Of a stretch of DNA of 64,000 bases, positions 1 through 11,900 are shown piece after piece. The stretch lies in contig NC_135563.1 in the NCBI RefSeq assembly GCF_964340395.1, positions 2,556,001 through 2,620,000 of the forward strand, written 5' to 3'. The notes beneath the pieces were generated by a model, which did not search any database, was not told the origin of the DNA, and saw only the letters and a list, made by a program, of their open reading frames with translations. Source of the DNA: Glandiceps talaboti (lineage: Eukaryota; Hemichordata; Enteropneusta; Spengelidae). The position numbers and the translations under genes are program-made. Numbering within the stretch: the stretch's first letter is position 1; the number at the start of each line of letters is the position of its first letter.

Positions 1-947
1 GGTACCATAAATGCTGACTTGACATCCATATGTTGTACTGCACCCAGACGATGAACAGTAAAAATGGAATCATTAGAATCCTCAGAATCATCCTCATATC
101 TGTCTTGGGCTGTAGTGTGATGCACTTTCTTAGATCCCTGTCTGGACATTCTTCTATGTCCCAGACATACAGCTGCAAAGTGATTAGGTTTGCCACACTT
201 GTTACAGTTTTTTCCATAGGCAGGACATCTGCTTTTATCTCTAGCATGATCTGAACCACAATACTTGCATACACTGCTTGTGTTTTGTTTCTTGTAGTAT
301 CCTGATCTGTCATTCTTGACTTGCTTTCCCTTGCTTCGGGTGTTGCCTTGACGACTCTGCTTATGTACACCATGTACAGTATCTTGTATTTCTGTAGATT
401 CTTTCATCTGCTCTTTGTGTACTCTTGTCTGTTCATTTACTCTCAGTGCTTCAATACATCTACTCAGGTCAGGGACTGGGCGTTCCCTTAGCAACCTGTC
501 TCTAGTGGCTGAATCGTGAGTGCCCATAACTAGTCTATCTCGTATCAAACTGTTATTCAGAGTGTCAAACTCACAAGACTCTGCTAGTTGGCGCAGTCTC
601 ACTACATATTGGTCAATAGTTTCGTGGTCAGTTTGGTTAGCAGAACCAAATTTAACCCTTTCAAATAGTAGATGCTTTTGAGGCACAAAATGGTCACTTA
701 GTGCTTTCAAAATCTTATCTGGGTCTTTCTTGTCATCTTCGGACAAGGTAGTGAGGCTTTTCATGACTTTGACGCAGTCCATACCCATTACACTACACAG
801 GGCTCCAGCTTGAACTTCTTTGGATTTTTCTTTCAACTCAGTGGCAGTGGTATAGTAGTCCCAAGCTGCTTTAAAATTGTTCCAATTCGTGGAAACATCC
901 CCTTTCACGTTCATGGGTTGCGGTGCTGGTATCTGGTATGAAGCCAT
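1..947 (-). CDS. Retrotransposon Gag with zinc knuckles, partial at the left edge
   Basis: An ORF opens with ATG at 947 and stays open to base 1 (about 315 residues). The N-terminal two thirds look like a Ty3/gypsy capsid: W-x-x-F-x-x-x-W near residues 21-27, then helical charged sequence with DHFVP and LRQLAESCEF. A basic linker follows, then two cysteine clusters. The second (bases 206-165) is a canonical CX2CX4HX4C zinc knuckle; the first is an atypical CX2CX3HX6C. Gag would package element RNA into cytoplasmic particles. No stop or frameshift is present in the visible part, so the element may have been active recently. Protease and reverse transcriptase are not in the window. Confidence 0.85.
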   Translation of the reverse strand, partial: MASYQIPAPQPMNVKGDVSTNWNNFKAAWDYYTTATELKEKSKEVQAGALCSVMGMDCVKVMKSLTTLSEDDKKDPDKILKALSDHFVPQKHLLFERVKFGSANQTDHETIDQYVVRLRQLAESCEFDTLNNSLIRDRLVMGTHDSATRDRLLRERPVPDLSRCIEALRVNEQTRVHKEQMKESTEIQDTVHGVHKQSRQGNTRSKGKQVKNDRSGYYKKQNTSSVCKYCGSDHARDKSRCPAYGKNCNKCGKPNHFAAVCLGHRRMSRQGSKKVHHTTAQDRYEDDSEDSNDSIFTVHRLGAVQHMDVKSAFMV

Positions 948-1119
948 AATGTTTCTAATCGAAACGTGTACTTACGGCTAGGTTAGCTGATACCACGTGT
1001 CTGTGCTGAGACGTCGGAAGTTGTGGAAATTTCCGTGAAGAAACAATCAGTTTCGCTCGCAATTATGGACTCTACTGCATCAAAATACTGCTACTCACTA
1101 GTCGCTGACGACCCAAGTT

Positions 1120-1133
1120 CACTTCTGACACCA
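1120..1133 (-). other. Retrotransposon primer-binding site (tRNA-Leu type)
   Basis: The minus strand reads TGGTGTCAGAAGTG directly after the LTR. This is complementary to the 3' end of animal tRNA-Leu(CAA) including its CCA tail (from memory of tRNA 3' ends). It would prime minus-strand DNA synthesis. The tRNA identity should be treated as probable. Confidence 0.65.
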
Positions 1134-1312
1134 TGTTATGGCCTATGATCAGTCTATAGTTACTAAATGCTATAACTATCACTGAGACGACACATCAGAC
1201 TTACACAAAGTACGCCATCTTTATTATAAGGTGACCTGACGTCATCAACAACATTATACATGACCTTTGACCTATGACTGTGACTTCATACATTAACTCA
1301 TATATACTAACA
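1134..1312 (-). repeat. 5' long terminal repeat, 179 bp
   Basis: On the minus strand it starts TGTTA and ends TAACA, the short inverted termini typical of LTRs, and the inner end abuts a TGG primer site. A TATA-like stretch lies near 1301-1306, and AATAAA (minus strand) occupies 1225-1220, consistent with promoter and polyadenylation functions. The outer border at 1312 is inferred from the inverted termini because the partner LTR is not in the window. Confidence 0.7.
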
Positions 1313-1867
1313 ACTATGTATTGTCAGATTTTAAAGCCAGGGTATTTATTATCTATGGATTGAAATCACAGGTAGTGATTAATCATTATATTGATAAAGT
1401 ACATGCAAGTGAGGTATTTAAACCACTTAACACTTCGTTATTTTTATGTGTACAGGCTACAGGCACTTGTTTCCCAAGATATATTGAACAATATGTTCAT
1501 ATCAGAATACAATAAAATTATCAATAATAGTTACATCTATACAGTACAGAGTGTATGTTCTCAACCCCCCCTTTTCATTCCTCCATTAGGCAAACTTTAG
1601 AACTGTGCATCGATCTAATGTGTATACAGTGTAGCTTCAGAGACAAAACTCTACAAATACAATTCCTCAGGATAATCTGAAATATCGATGTAATAAAAAA
1701 AATCATTAAATTGAACTTCGCTTTGTTGAACAAACAGTGATAATGGCATTCATCATATAGGACTGGTCTAATTTCATTAAAGTCATTTCTCTTGTGGCAC
1801 TTGTACATGTAGCTTAGTTGAACAGTGTCATTTGCACTCATCCAGTGTCATTCAAGAAAGAACAGAT
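1313..1867. other. Non-coding DNA between the retrotransposon and the 34-bp array
   Basis: AT-rich, with only short chance ORFs. I see no exon-like sequence or recognisable element. It probably belongs to the first intron of the BOD1L1-like gene, whose first exon was not found here. Confidence 0.5.
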
Positions 1868-2256
1868 GTGAATATACACATGAAGTACATGTACTAGGGT
1901 CTGATTTGTAAATATACACATGAAGTACTAGGGTTTGATTTGTGAAGAATATACACATGAAGTACTAGGGTTTGATTTGTGAATATACAAATGAAGTACT
2001 AGGGTTTGATTTGTGAATATACACATGAAGTACTAGGGTTTGATTTGTAAATATACACATGAAGTACTAGGGTTTGATTTGTGAATATACACATGAAGTA
2101 CTAGGGTTTGATTTGTGAATATACACATGAAGTACTAGGGTTTGATTTGTGAAGAATATGATGAAGTACTAGGGTTTGATTTGTGAATATACACATGAAG
2201 TACTAGGGTTTGATTTGTGAATATACACATGAAGTACTAGGGTTTGATTTGTGAAT
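1868..2256. repeat. 34-bp tandem repeat, about 11-12 copies
   Basis: The unit contains ACATGAAGTACTAGGG followed by TTTGATTTGTGAATAT. Copies are nearly identical, with one shortened unit near 2150. Probably intronic to BOD1L1. Confidence 0.95.
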
Positions 2257-2794
2257 ATTTTATCCAGTATCTATTAGGGTGACTTTACTTTTTTTCTGTT
2301 TCTCATTACCCGACCGACCCAAATTTTCAGCTCCAACATCAAAATAAATTTTTTTTAATTTTAGCCACCCTTAATATTTTGTGGAACAGCACCCTCTCTG
2401 GCAAGAATAAACAAGTGTCTGGACAGTTGACATCATCTCTACAGTCATAGTAACGACACTTGTTCATGAACAAAACAATTCTTTCATGATGGAAGTTGTT
2501 CAAGTAGGGCCTGAGAACACATTGCCAATTGTGTAGATAAGCTGGGAAAGGGTTTGTTATAGGAATCAAATAAAAAGATGATAGATAGGAGGAAAAGGAG
2601 AAGCAGAGAAACCTGAAGATGATTTTTTATTTTTTTGCTCTTTTTTTTTAAATGACTGACCATGTCTTGTTGCAGTTTTCTGTTTTGAAAACCAGGAATC
2701 AAATGTTAAATCCAATATATGCATATATGTACATGTAAATGATGTAATATTTTAGGACAGTTGTATCCAACCAGTGTTTATCCTTCTTTTACAG

Positions 2795-2919
2795 CCAGCT
2801 TATCAGAACCTACGACAGAGAGTGGAAGGATATGTGTCTAATTTTTTGTCCAAGCACACATGGGCTCCAAACCTGAACAAGAAGCAGTTACGTGACAGTC
2901 TAAGAAGACAAATCCATCA
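2795..2919 (+). CDS. BOD1L1: BOD1L1 exon (first in window), SHG1/BOD1 domain part 1
   Basis: Acceptor TTTTACAG before 2795; donor GTAAGTAT at 2920. Encodes 41 codons plus two bases, containing SKHTWAPNLNKKQLRDSL, closely like human BOD1/BOD1L1. Confidence 0.93.
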
Positions 2920-5900
2920 GTAAGTATACAGTATACTGTGAACCCTATGTCACTGTAGTGGTTTCATCCACTCAAATAAGAATAATAGGAATAAACCAAA
3001 ATTTAGGAATGTTAAGGTGACCAAATGTTCAAATTTAATCCTCTAAAACGCAAGTCTGTAGTGGAATAACCCATCCTACAAACACCTAAAGAAATACACA
3101 AAAGATAGGGAGGATGTCTTCTGTAAGGCCTTAGATTACTTCCTTTACTCATTATCTGTTTCTCTTTGCTACCATACATGGTACAAATGCTTATAACTTA
3201 ATTTGTAAATTTCATTGATTATTCAAATAACTTATTAAAATTAAAAGCTATCTTAAGTGGCCGTATGGAGGACAAATGGGGTATTTAGTTTGGATTTTTA
3301 ATTCTTAAAACAACTCTACTATGTTTTCCTACTAGAAGAAACTAAAGTCCATGTTTGTAACTCAATAAGTTATAAAAAACTAAAAATTGTGTATAAAAGT
3401 TTCGTATTGTACATACAATAACAAGTATTTTACACATTTTTTTTAATGTTTTGCAATTTGTTGAGTTACGAATAAGGATTTAGTATATGTTGTTTCACAT
3501 TGTTTTCCCAAGTATAAAAACATACTAGAATTGTTTTCCCAAGTATAAAAACATACTAGAATTGTTTTCCCAAGTATAAAAACATACTAGAATTGTTTTC
3601 CCAAGTATAAAAACATACTAGAATTGTTTTCTGAATTGAAAATCCAAAGTAAAGACCCATTTGTTGTCCATACATGTGTATGACTACTTTAACTTTGTTA
3701 TCATCATCAGTGTATGTACCAAATGTTATGATACTGTAAGCTTGCATACTTCAGAAATTGCCTAATTTTGAAAAAAGAGGTGACACAGACAGACATCACC
3801 ATATTTTAATTGTCCCTTACTACTGAAGGTAAAAAGTATTTATTGTAAAGTCAGGACATTGTTCCTTTTGTCCAGTCTAAATAAGACATTCATTGGGTAT
3901 CATGATATATTTCAATGCATAGCAAACAAGTAAGAATGTCTTTGTCATTGTCTTTCTTCCATAGGTCTGAGATGCTTTCTATTGGAGTAGAAAGAATTGT
4001 AGAACAAGTTGTTGAACCCAAAATTCACCACATATTCAGACCACAAATTGAAACAGCTTTTCAGGAATATACAGAGAAAGCACATGAGGAGAATCGCAGA
4101 GAAGAGACTGTTACAATATCAGAAAATTTAGCATCAGGATCATCATCAACAGAGGATAACAAAGCAGGACTCTCAATTTTAGCCACACATCCAGGTACTA
4201 CAGGTAAAAAAAGGTGTATTTATATGTACATCTGTGTCTTCAATACTGTCAATTTTATAAACACATACAGGTAAAATGATGTATTTATGTATATTTTTGA
4301 AATGGTCATATAGATAAGGATTTGGTATTTATTTTGGATTTTTAATTGACAACAATTCTAGCATGGTTTCCTACTTGAAAAATAAATGTGAAACAGCATA
4401 TACCATGTCCTTGTTTGTAACTCAATAAATTGCAGAAGATTAATGATAAATGTTTGTTATTGTACATGCTATGTAATAATAATCTATATACAAGTATAAC
4501 CTCCCCAACTCCTTGGTGATCACGGAGTCCATACAAAATTTTGACCTGCTAAGGGTTGGAACTATCACTGTCATTCACATTTATACATTTGTAAGATATG
4601 AATAATATTAAACCTGCACTAGCCTCAACTGGGACATTTTTTATCAAATAACCAAAGATATATTTGCTTAAAATTGGTCTGTTACTTATAAAAAGTCATT
4701 GTATCTGTTAATTAGTGGTCAATATTATCTGTAGGTAGTCTAGTGACAAGTTTAAATCTTGAGTGAAAGCTTGGTTTTGAATTTGTCACTATGTTAAAAC
4801 TGTAACATATGTAGTTGTAAGTGGAGTATCATTTTTCTATCAGACAACTACAGTTACATGTATGCTTACAGACAATGTTTAAAATACCAGTAATTGATTT
4901 CTGTAAGAGACTACTTCCATTGAAGTACAGTAGTGAAATGAAAACTAATTATATCCATATTTTAACATTAGGTACTCCACCAAGTGTGAAAAGTGTTCAC
5001 AAGATGGCCTTGGACAAACCTATTGTGGATATACCTGCAAGGGTTAGAACTGTAAGTGAGACTTCAGAGAAGAGTATTGCCAATAAACCAGTCAAAACAG
5101 CTGGTGATCAACCACCAAAGAAACAAGTGACTGACAGCAGTGTTACACCAGAGGTTAAAAGTCGTGTGAAAGAGGGAGCTTCTTCAAAATCCAGCAAGGA
5201 TTTAAAGAAGAGTGGTGGCAAAGTGCTTGACAAGACAAAATCAGCGACTGGAAAAAGTTTGAAAGTTGGTGAAGGAAAGAAATCTGATCAGAGTTCACTT
5301 AAGATCAAAGGAGGAGAGGCAGAGAAAAGTGGTGTTACAGGAAAGTTAGATTCAAGTACATGTATGAAAATGAAGACAACAGAGCAAAGTGGAAAACAGA
5401 CTGAAAAACAAAAATCAGCTGACATACATATGAAATCAAAAGTAGAACAAAGTTATAAACAGTCTGACAAGCCAGATAAAAAACGGTCAACTTCAGAATC
5501 AATTTCTTCTGTTGGTGATAAATCAGTTGTTCGAAAGCAAGAACAGTTAAAAGGTGTTTCTAAAGAAGAGAAACATAAGTCAGATGTCAAGGATAAAACT
5601 GAAACAAGTAAGTCAGGAGAGAGAAGTGACAAGATGAAAACTGTGATCAAAGCAAAGGATAGCTCTGACAAAGTTAAATCAAAAGATAAAACATCTGAAG
5701 TGAAAAAAGATAAAATTGTAAAAACTGTCAAAGAGGAGAAAACAAAATTGAGTTCAACTAAGTCAGACAGTTCTTGTGATAAAAAGAGTGGAATGTCTAA
5801 AATTCTGTTTGATGTAAAAGGGGGAAAAGAAATTAGGAAAGAAAAAGCTAAAACTGCACCTAACAAAGATAGTAAAGGTCTGGCAGGTAAAGAGAGAGAT

Positions 5901-8900
5901 GGGACAACTAGTAAGGAGCAACAAAAAGATATGACAAAGGGAACAGTAGACATAAAAAAGAAATCAAGTTTAGAGAGTAATAAGTACAAGGGAAGTGAGA
6001 GAACAGATGATGCTGGTACTTGTACCAAAGTGATATCTCTGTCAAAGGCTAGTAAAGAATCTAAGAAAGAAGTTAAAAAGGAAAGTACTGAGGTCAAGGA
6101 AAAGAAGGTTGAAAGACCAAAGGAAAACAAAAACTCTCCAGAACAAGCTGAAAAATCTACCCAGGGAATGATTGATAATGAAATATCCAAGATCTCTAGT
6201 GAAACAGTAATTGCTAAAACAAAGGACAACCAGGCTGTGACTGATCAAGTTAGAGTTAACATAGAAAGTGAAGAGTCACCAAAACTTGAAGGAGAAACAT
6301 CAGGCTTAGAAGACAAGAGTGTGGCTTTAGACGAACCTAAGTCAAAAACTGAAGAATTAGAATCAGTTAAACAAGAACCATTAGACAAAGATAACAGAGA
6401 TGAAGAATTTGAAGAAGATGATGATGATGATGTGTCTGATATTACAGTCAGTTCTGTACACACCAGTGACCTTTCATCCTTTGAAGATGAAATCAGCTCT
6501 GTTTCATCCCCATCCTCAACTAGCAGTGATGAAGACTTGTCATCCGATGAAAAAGATGGTAAGTCTTGTATTTCATATTTTATTTTTGAAGAAGAATGTC
6601 ATACCCATGTGCCATGTTTCCAGATATCCAGACCTCCAGATTTTACATCATCTTTATATCTAATGTATTTTACACCAAGTGTGAAACCACAGTTCAACTT
6701 TATTACTAATGTAAAGCATTAGCATGATTTGCCACAATTGTCTAATAGTACATGTATCCATATATCATGTATAAAAGTATATTGTACATTGTATACCATT
6801 TCAATATTCTAATAGCATCCATATCATGTATAAAAGTACATTGTATACCATTTCAATATTCTAATAGCATCCATATCATGTATAAAAGTACATTGTATAC
6901 CATTTCAATATTCTAATAGCATCCATATCATGTATAAAAGTACATTGTATACCATTTCAATATTCTAATAGCATCCATATCATGTATAAAAGTACATTGT
7001 ATACCATTTCAATATTCTAATAGCATCCATACCATGTATAAAAGTACATTGTATACCATTTCAATTGTCAAATAGCATCCATATCATGTATAAAAGTACA
7101 TTGTATACCATTTCAATTGTCTAATAGCATCCATATCATGTGTAAAAGTACATTGTACATTGTATACCATTTCAATATTCTAATAGCATCCATATCATGT
7201 ATAAAAGTACATTGTATACCATTTCAATATTCTAATAGCATCCATATCATGTATAAAAGTACATTGTATACCATTTCAATTGTCTAATAGCATCCATATC
7301 ATGTATAAAAGTACATTGTATACCATTTCAATATTCTAATAGCATCCATATCATGTATAAAAGTACATTGTATACCATTTCAATATTCTAATAGCATCCA
7401 TATCATGTATAAAAGTACATTGTATACCATTTCAATATTCTAATAGCATCCATATCGTGTATAAAAGTACATTGTATACCATTTCAATTGTCTAATAGCA
7501 TCCATATCATGTATAAAAGTATATTGTATACCATTTCAATTGTCTAATAGCATCCATATCATGTATAAAAGTACATTGTATACCATTTCAATATTCTAAT
7601 AGCATCCATATCATGTATAAAAGTATATTGTATACCATTTCAATTGTCTAATAGCATCCATATCATGTATAAAAGTACATTGTATACCATTTCAATATTC
7701 TAATAGCATCCATATCATGTATAAAAGTATATTGTATACCATTTCAATTGTCTAATAGCATCCATATCATGTATAAAAGTACATTGTATACCATTTCAAT
7801 ATTCTAATAGCATCCATATCATGTATAAAAGTACATTGTATACCATTTCAATATTCTAATAGCATCCATATCGTGTATAAAAGTACATTGTATACCATTT
7901 CAATATACTAATAGCATCCATATCATGTATAAAAGTACATTGTATACCATTTCAATTGTCTAATAGCATCCATATCATGTATAAAAGTACATTGTATACC
8001 ATTTCAATATTCTAATAGCATCCATATCATGTATAAAAGTACATTGTATACCATTTCAATATTCTAATAGCATCCATATCATGTATAAAAGTACATTGTA
8101 TACCATTTCAATATTCTAATAGCATCCATATCATGTATAAAAGTATATTGTATACCATTTCAATTGTCTAATAGCATCCATATCATGTATAAAAGTACAT
8201 TGTATACCATTTCAATATTCTAATAGCATCCATATCATGTATAAAAGTATATTGTATACCATTTCAATTGTCTAATAGCATCCATATCATGTATAAAAGT
8301 ACATTGTATACCATTTCAATATTCTAATAGCATCCATATCATGTATAAAAGTACATTGTATACCATTTCAATATTCTAATAGCATCCATATCATGTATAA
8401 AAGTACATTGTATACCATTTCAATTGTCTAATAGCATCCATATCATGTATAAAAGTATATTGTATACCATTTCAATTGTCTAATAGCATCCATATCATGT
8501 ATAAAAGTACATTGTATACCATTTCAATATTCTAATAGCATCCATATCATGTATAAAAGTACATTGTATACTATTTCAATATTCTAATAGCATCCATATC
8601 ATGTATAAAAGTACATTGTATACCATTCCAATATTCTAATAGCATCCATATCATGTATAAAAGTATATTGTATACCATTCCAATATTCTAATAGCATCCA
8701 TATCATGTATAAAAGTACATTGTATACCATTTCAATATTCTAATAGCATCCATATCATGTATAAAAGTATATTGTATACCATTTCAATTGTCTAATAGCA
8801 TCCATATCATGTATAAAAGTACATTGTATACCATTTCAATATTCTAATAGCATCCATATCATGTATAAAAGTACATTGTATACCATTTCAATTGTCTAAT

Positions 8901-11900
8901 AGCATCCATATCATGTATAAAAGTACATTGTATACCATTTCAATATTCTAATAGCATCCATATCATGTATAAAAGTACATTGTATACCATTTCAATATTC
9001 TAATAGCATCCATATCATGTATAAAAGTACATTGTATACCATTTCAATTGTCTAATAGCATCCATATCATGTATAAAAGTACATTGTATACCATTTCAAT
9101 ATTCTAATAGCATCGATATCATGTATAAAAGTACATTGTATACCATTTCAATTGTCTAATAGCATCCCATATCATGTATAAAAGTACATTGTATACCATT
9201 TCAATATTCTAATAGCATCCATATCATGTATAAAAGTATATTGTATACCATTTCAATTGTCTAATAGCATCCATATCATGTATAAAAGTACATTGTACAT
9301 TGTATACCATTTCAATTGTCTAATAGCATCCATATCATGTATAAAAGTACATTGTATACCATTTCAATATTCTAATAGCATCCATATCATGTATAAAAGT
9401 ACATTGTATACCATTTCAATTGTCTAATAGCATCCATATCATGTATAAAAGTACATTGTATACCATTTCAATATTCTAATAGCATCCATATCATGTATAA
9501 AAGTACATTGTATACCATTTCAATATTTTAATAGCATCCATATCATGTATAAAAGTACATTGTATACCATTTCAATATTCTAATAGCATCCATATCATGT
9601 ATAAAAGTACATTGTATACCATTTCAATATTCTAATAGCATCCATATCATGTATAAAAGTACATTGTATACCATTTCAATTGTCTAATAGCATCCATATC
9701 ATGTATAAAAGTACATTGTATACCATTTCAATATTCTAATAGCATCCATATCATGTATAAAAGTACATTGTATACCATTTCAATATTTTAATAGCATCCA
9801 TATCATGTATAAAAGTACATTGTATACCATTTCAATATTCTAATAGCATCCATATCATGTATAAAAGTACATTGTATACCATTTCAATATTTTAATAGCA
9901 TCCATATCATGTATAAAAGTACATTGTATACCATTTCAATATTCTAATAGCATCCATATCATGTATAAAAGTATATTGTATACCATTTCAATATTCTAAT
10001 AGCATCCATATCATGTATAAAAGTACATTGTATACCATTTCAATATTCTAATAGCATCCATATCATGTATAAAAGTATATTGTATACCATTTCAATTGTC
10101 TAATAGCATCCATATCATGTATAAAAGTACATTGTATACCATTTCAATATTCTAATAGCATCCATATCATGTATAAAAGTATATTGTATACCATTTCAAT
10201 TGTCTAATAGCATCCATATCATGTATAAAAGTACATTGTATACCATTTCAATATTCTAATAGCATCCATATCATGTATAAAAGTACATTGTATACCATTT
10301 CAATTGTCTAATAGCATCCATATCATGTATAAAAGTACATTGTATACCATTTCAATATTCTAATAGCATCCATATCATGTATAAAAGTACATTGTATACC
10401 ATTTCAATTGTCTAATAGCATCCATATCATGTATAAAAGTACATTGTATACCATTTCAATCTAATAGCATCCATATCATGTATAAAAGTACATTGTATAC
10501 CATTTCAATCTAATAGCATCCATATCATGTATAAAAGTACATTGTACATTGTATACCATTTCAATTGTCTAATAGCATCCATATCATGTATAAAAGTACA
10601 TTGTATACCATTTCAATCTAATAGCATCCATATCATGTATAAAAGTACATTGTATACCATTTCAATATTCTAATAGCATCCATATCATGTATAAAAGTAC
10701 ATTGTATACCATTTCAATATTCTAATAGCATCCATATCATGTATAAAAGTACATTGTATACCATTTCAATTGTCTAATAGCATCCATATCATGTATAAAA
10801 GTACATTGTATACCATTTCAATATTCTAATAGCATCCATATCATGTATAAAAGTACATTGTATACCATTTCAATTGTCTAATAGCATCCATATCATGTAT
10901 AAAAGTACATTGTATACCATTCCAATATTCTAATAGCATCCATATCATGTATAAAAGTACATTGTATACCATTTCAATTGTCTAATAGCATCCATATCAT
11001 GTATAAAAGTACATTGTATACCATTTCAATATTCTAATAGCATCCATATCATGTATAAAAGTACATTGTATACCATTTCAATATTCTAATAGCATCCATA
11101 TCATGTATAAAAGTACATTGTATACCATTTCAATATTCTAATAGCATCCATATCATGTATAAAAGTATATTGTATACCATTTCAATATTCTAATAGCATC
11201 CATACCATGTATAAAAGTACATTGTATACCATTTCAATTGTCAAATAGCATCCATATCATGTATAAAAGTACATTGTATACCATTTCAATATTCTAATAG
11301 CATCCATATCATGTATAAAAGTACATTGTACATTGTATACCATTTCAATTGTCTAATAGCATCCATATCATGTATAAAAGTACATTGTATACCATTTCAA
11401 TATTCTAATAGCATCCATATCATGTATAAAAGTACATTGTATACCATTTCAATCTAATAGCATCCATATCATGTATAAAAGTACATTGTATACCATTTCA
11501 ATATTCTAATAGCATCCATATCATGTATAAAAGTACATTGTATACCATTTCAATATTCTAATAGCATCCATATCGTGTATAAAAGTACATTGTATACCAT
11601 TCCAATATTCTAATAGCATCCATATCATGTATAAAAGTATATTGTATACCATTTCAATATTCTAATAGCATCCATATCATGTATAAAAGTACATTGTATA
11701 CCATTTCAATATTCTAATAGCATCCATATCATGTGTAAAATGTAAGCTTCACAGAAATCTCAGGGCTTGTCCCTCAGACTTATGCGGTCGTGGGGACTCG
11801 GGTTCAAACAAGCAGGCCAATGATACCGTGAGACTGATGTTCAATCAATACAACAATATAATTTAGATCTGAATAAATAATATCAATAATAATTGTAAGT

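Larger units (their letters stand above)
1..1312 (-). mobile_element. 5' part of a Ty3/gypsy-like LTR retrotransposon (LTR, primer site, gag)
   Basis: Read on the minus strand the order is LTR (1312-1134), primer-binding site (1133-1120), leader (1119-948) and gag ORF (947 to the left edge). The pol region and the 3' LTR would lie outside the window. LTR-PBS-gag order plus a zinc-knuckle Gag fits Metaviridae-type retrotransposons; pol, which would confirm the clade, is not visible. The long open gag suggests a fairly young copy. It sits upstream of the first BOD1L1 exon seen here, so it is probably in that gene's first intron, antisense to it. Confidence 0.85.

Noticed and set aside
4821-4971. 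Upstream extension of the large BOD1L1 exon to an ATG at 4821
   Set aside because: The stretch before 4972 is not protein-like, and the acceptor at 4971 joins in phase with exon 3; treated as intron.
5453-6229. 258-codon minus-strand ORF
   Set aside because: Antisense shadow of the Lys/Ser-rich BOD1L1 exon; it reads as an artificial Leu/Ser-rich string.
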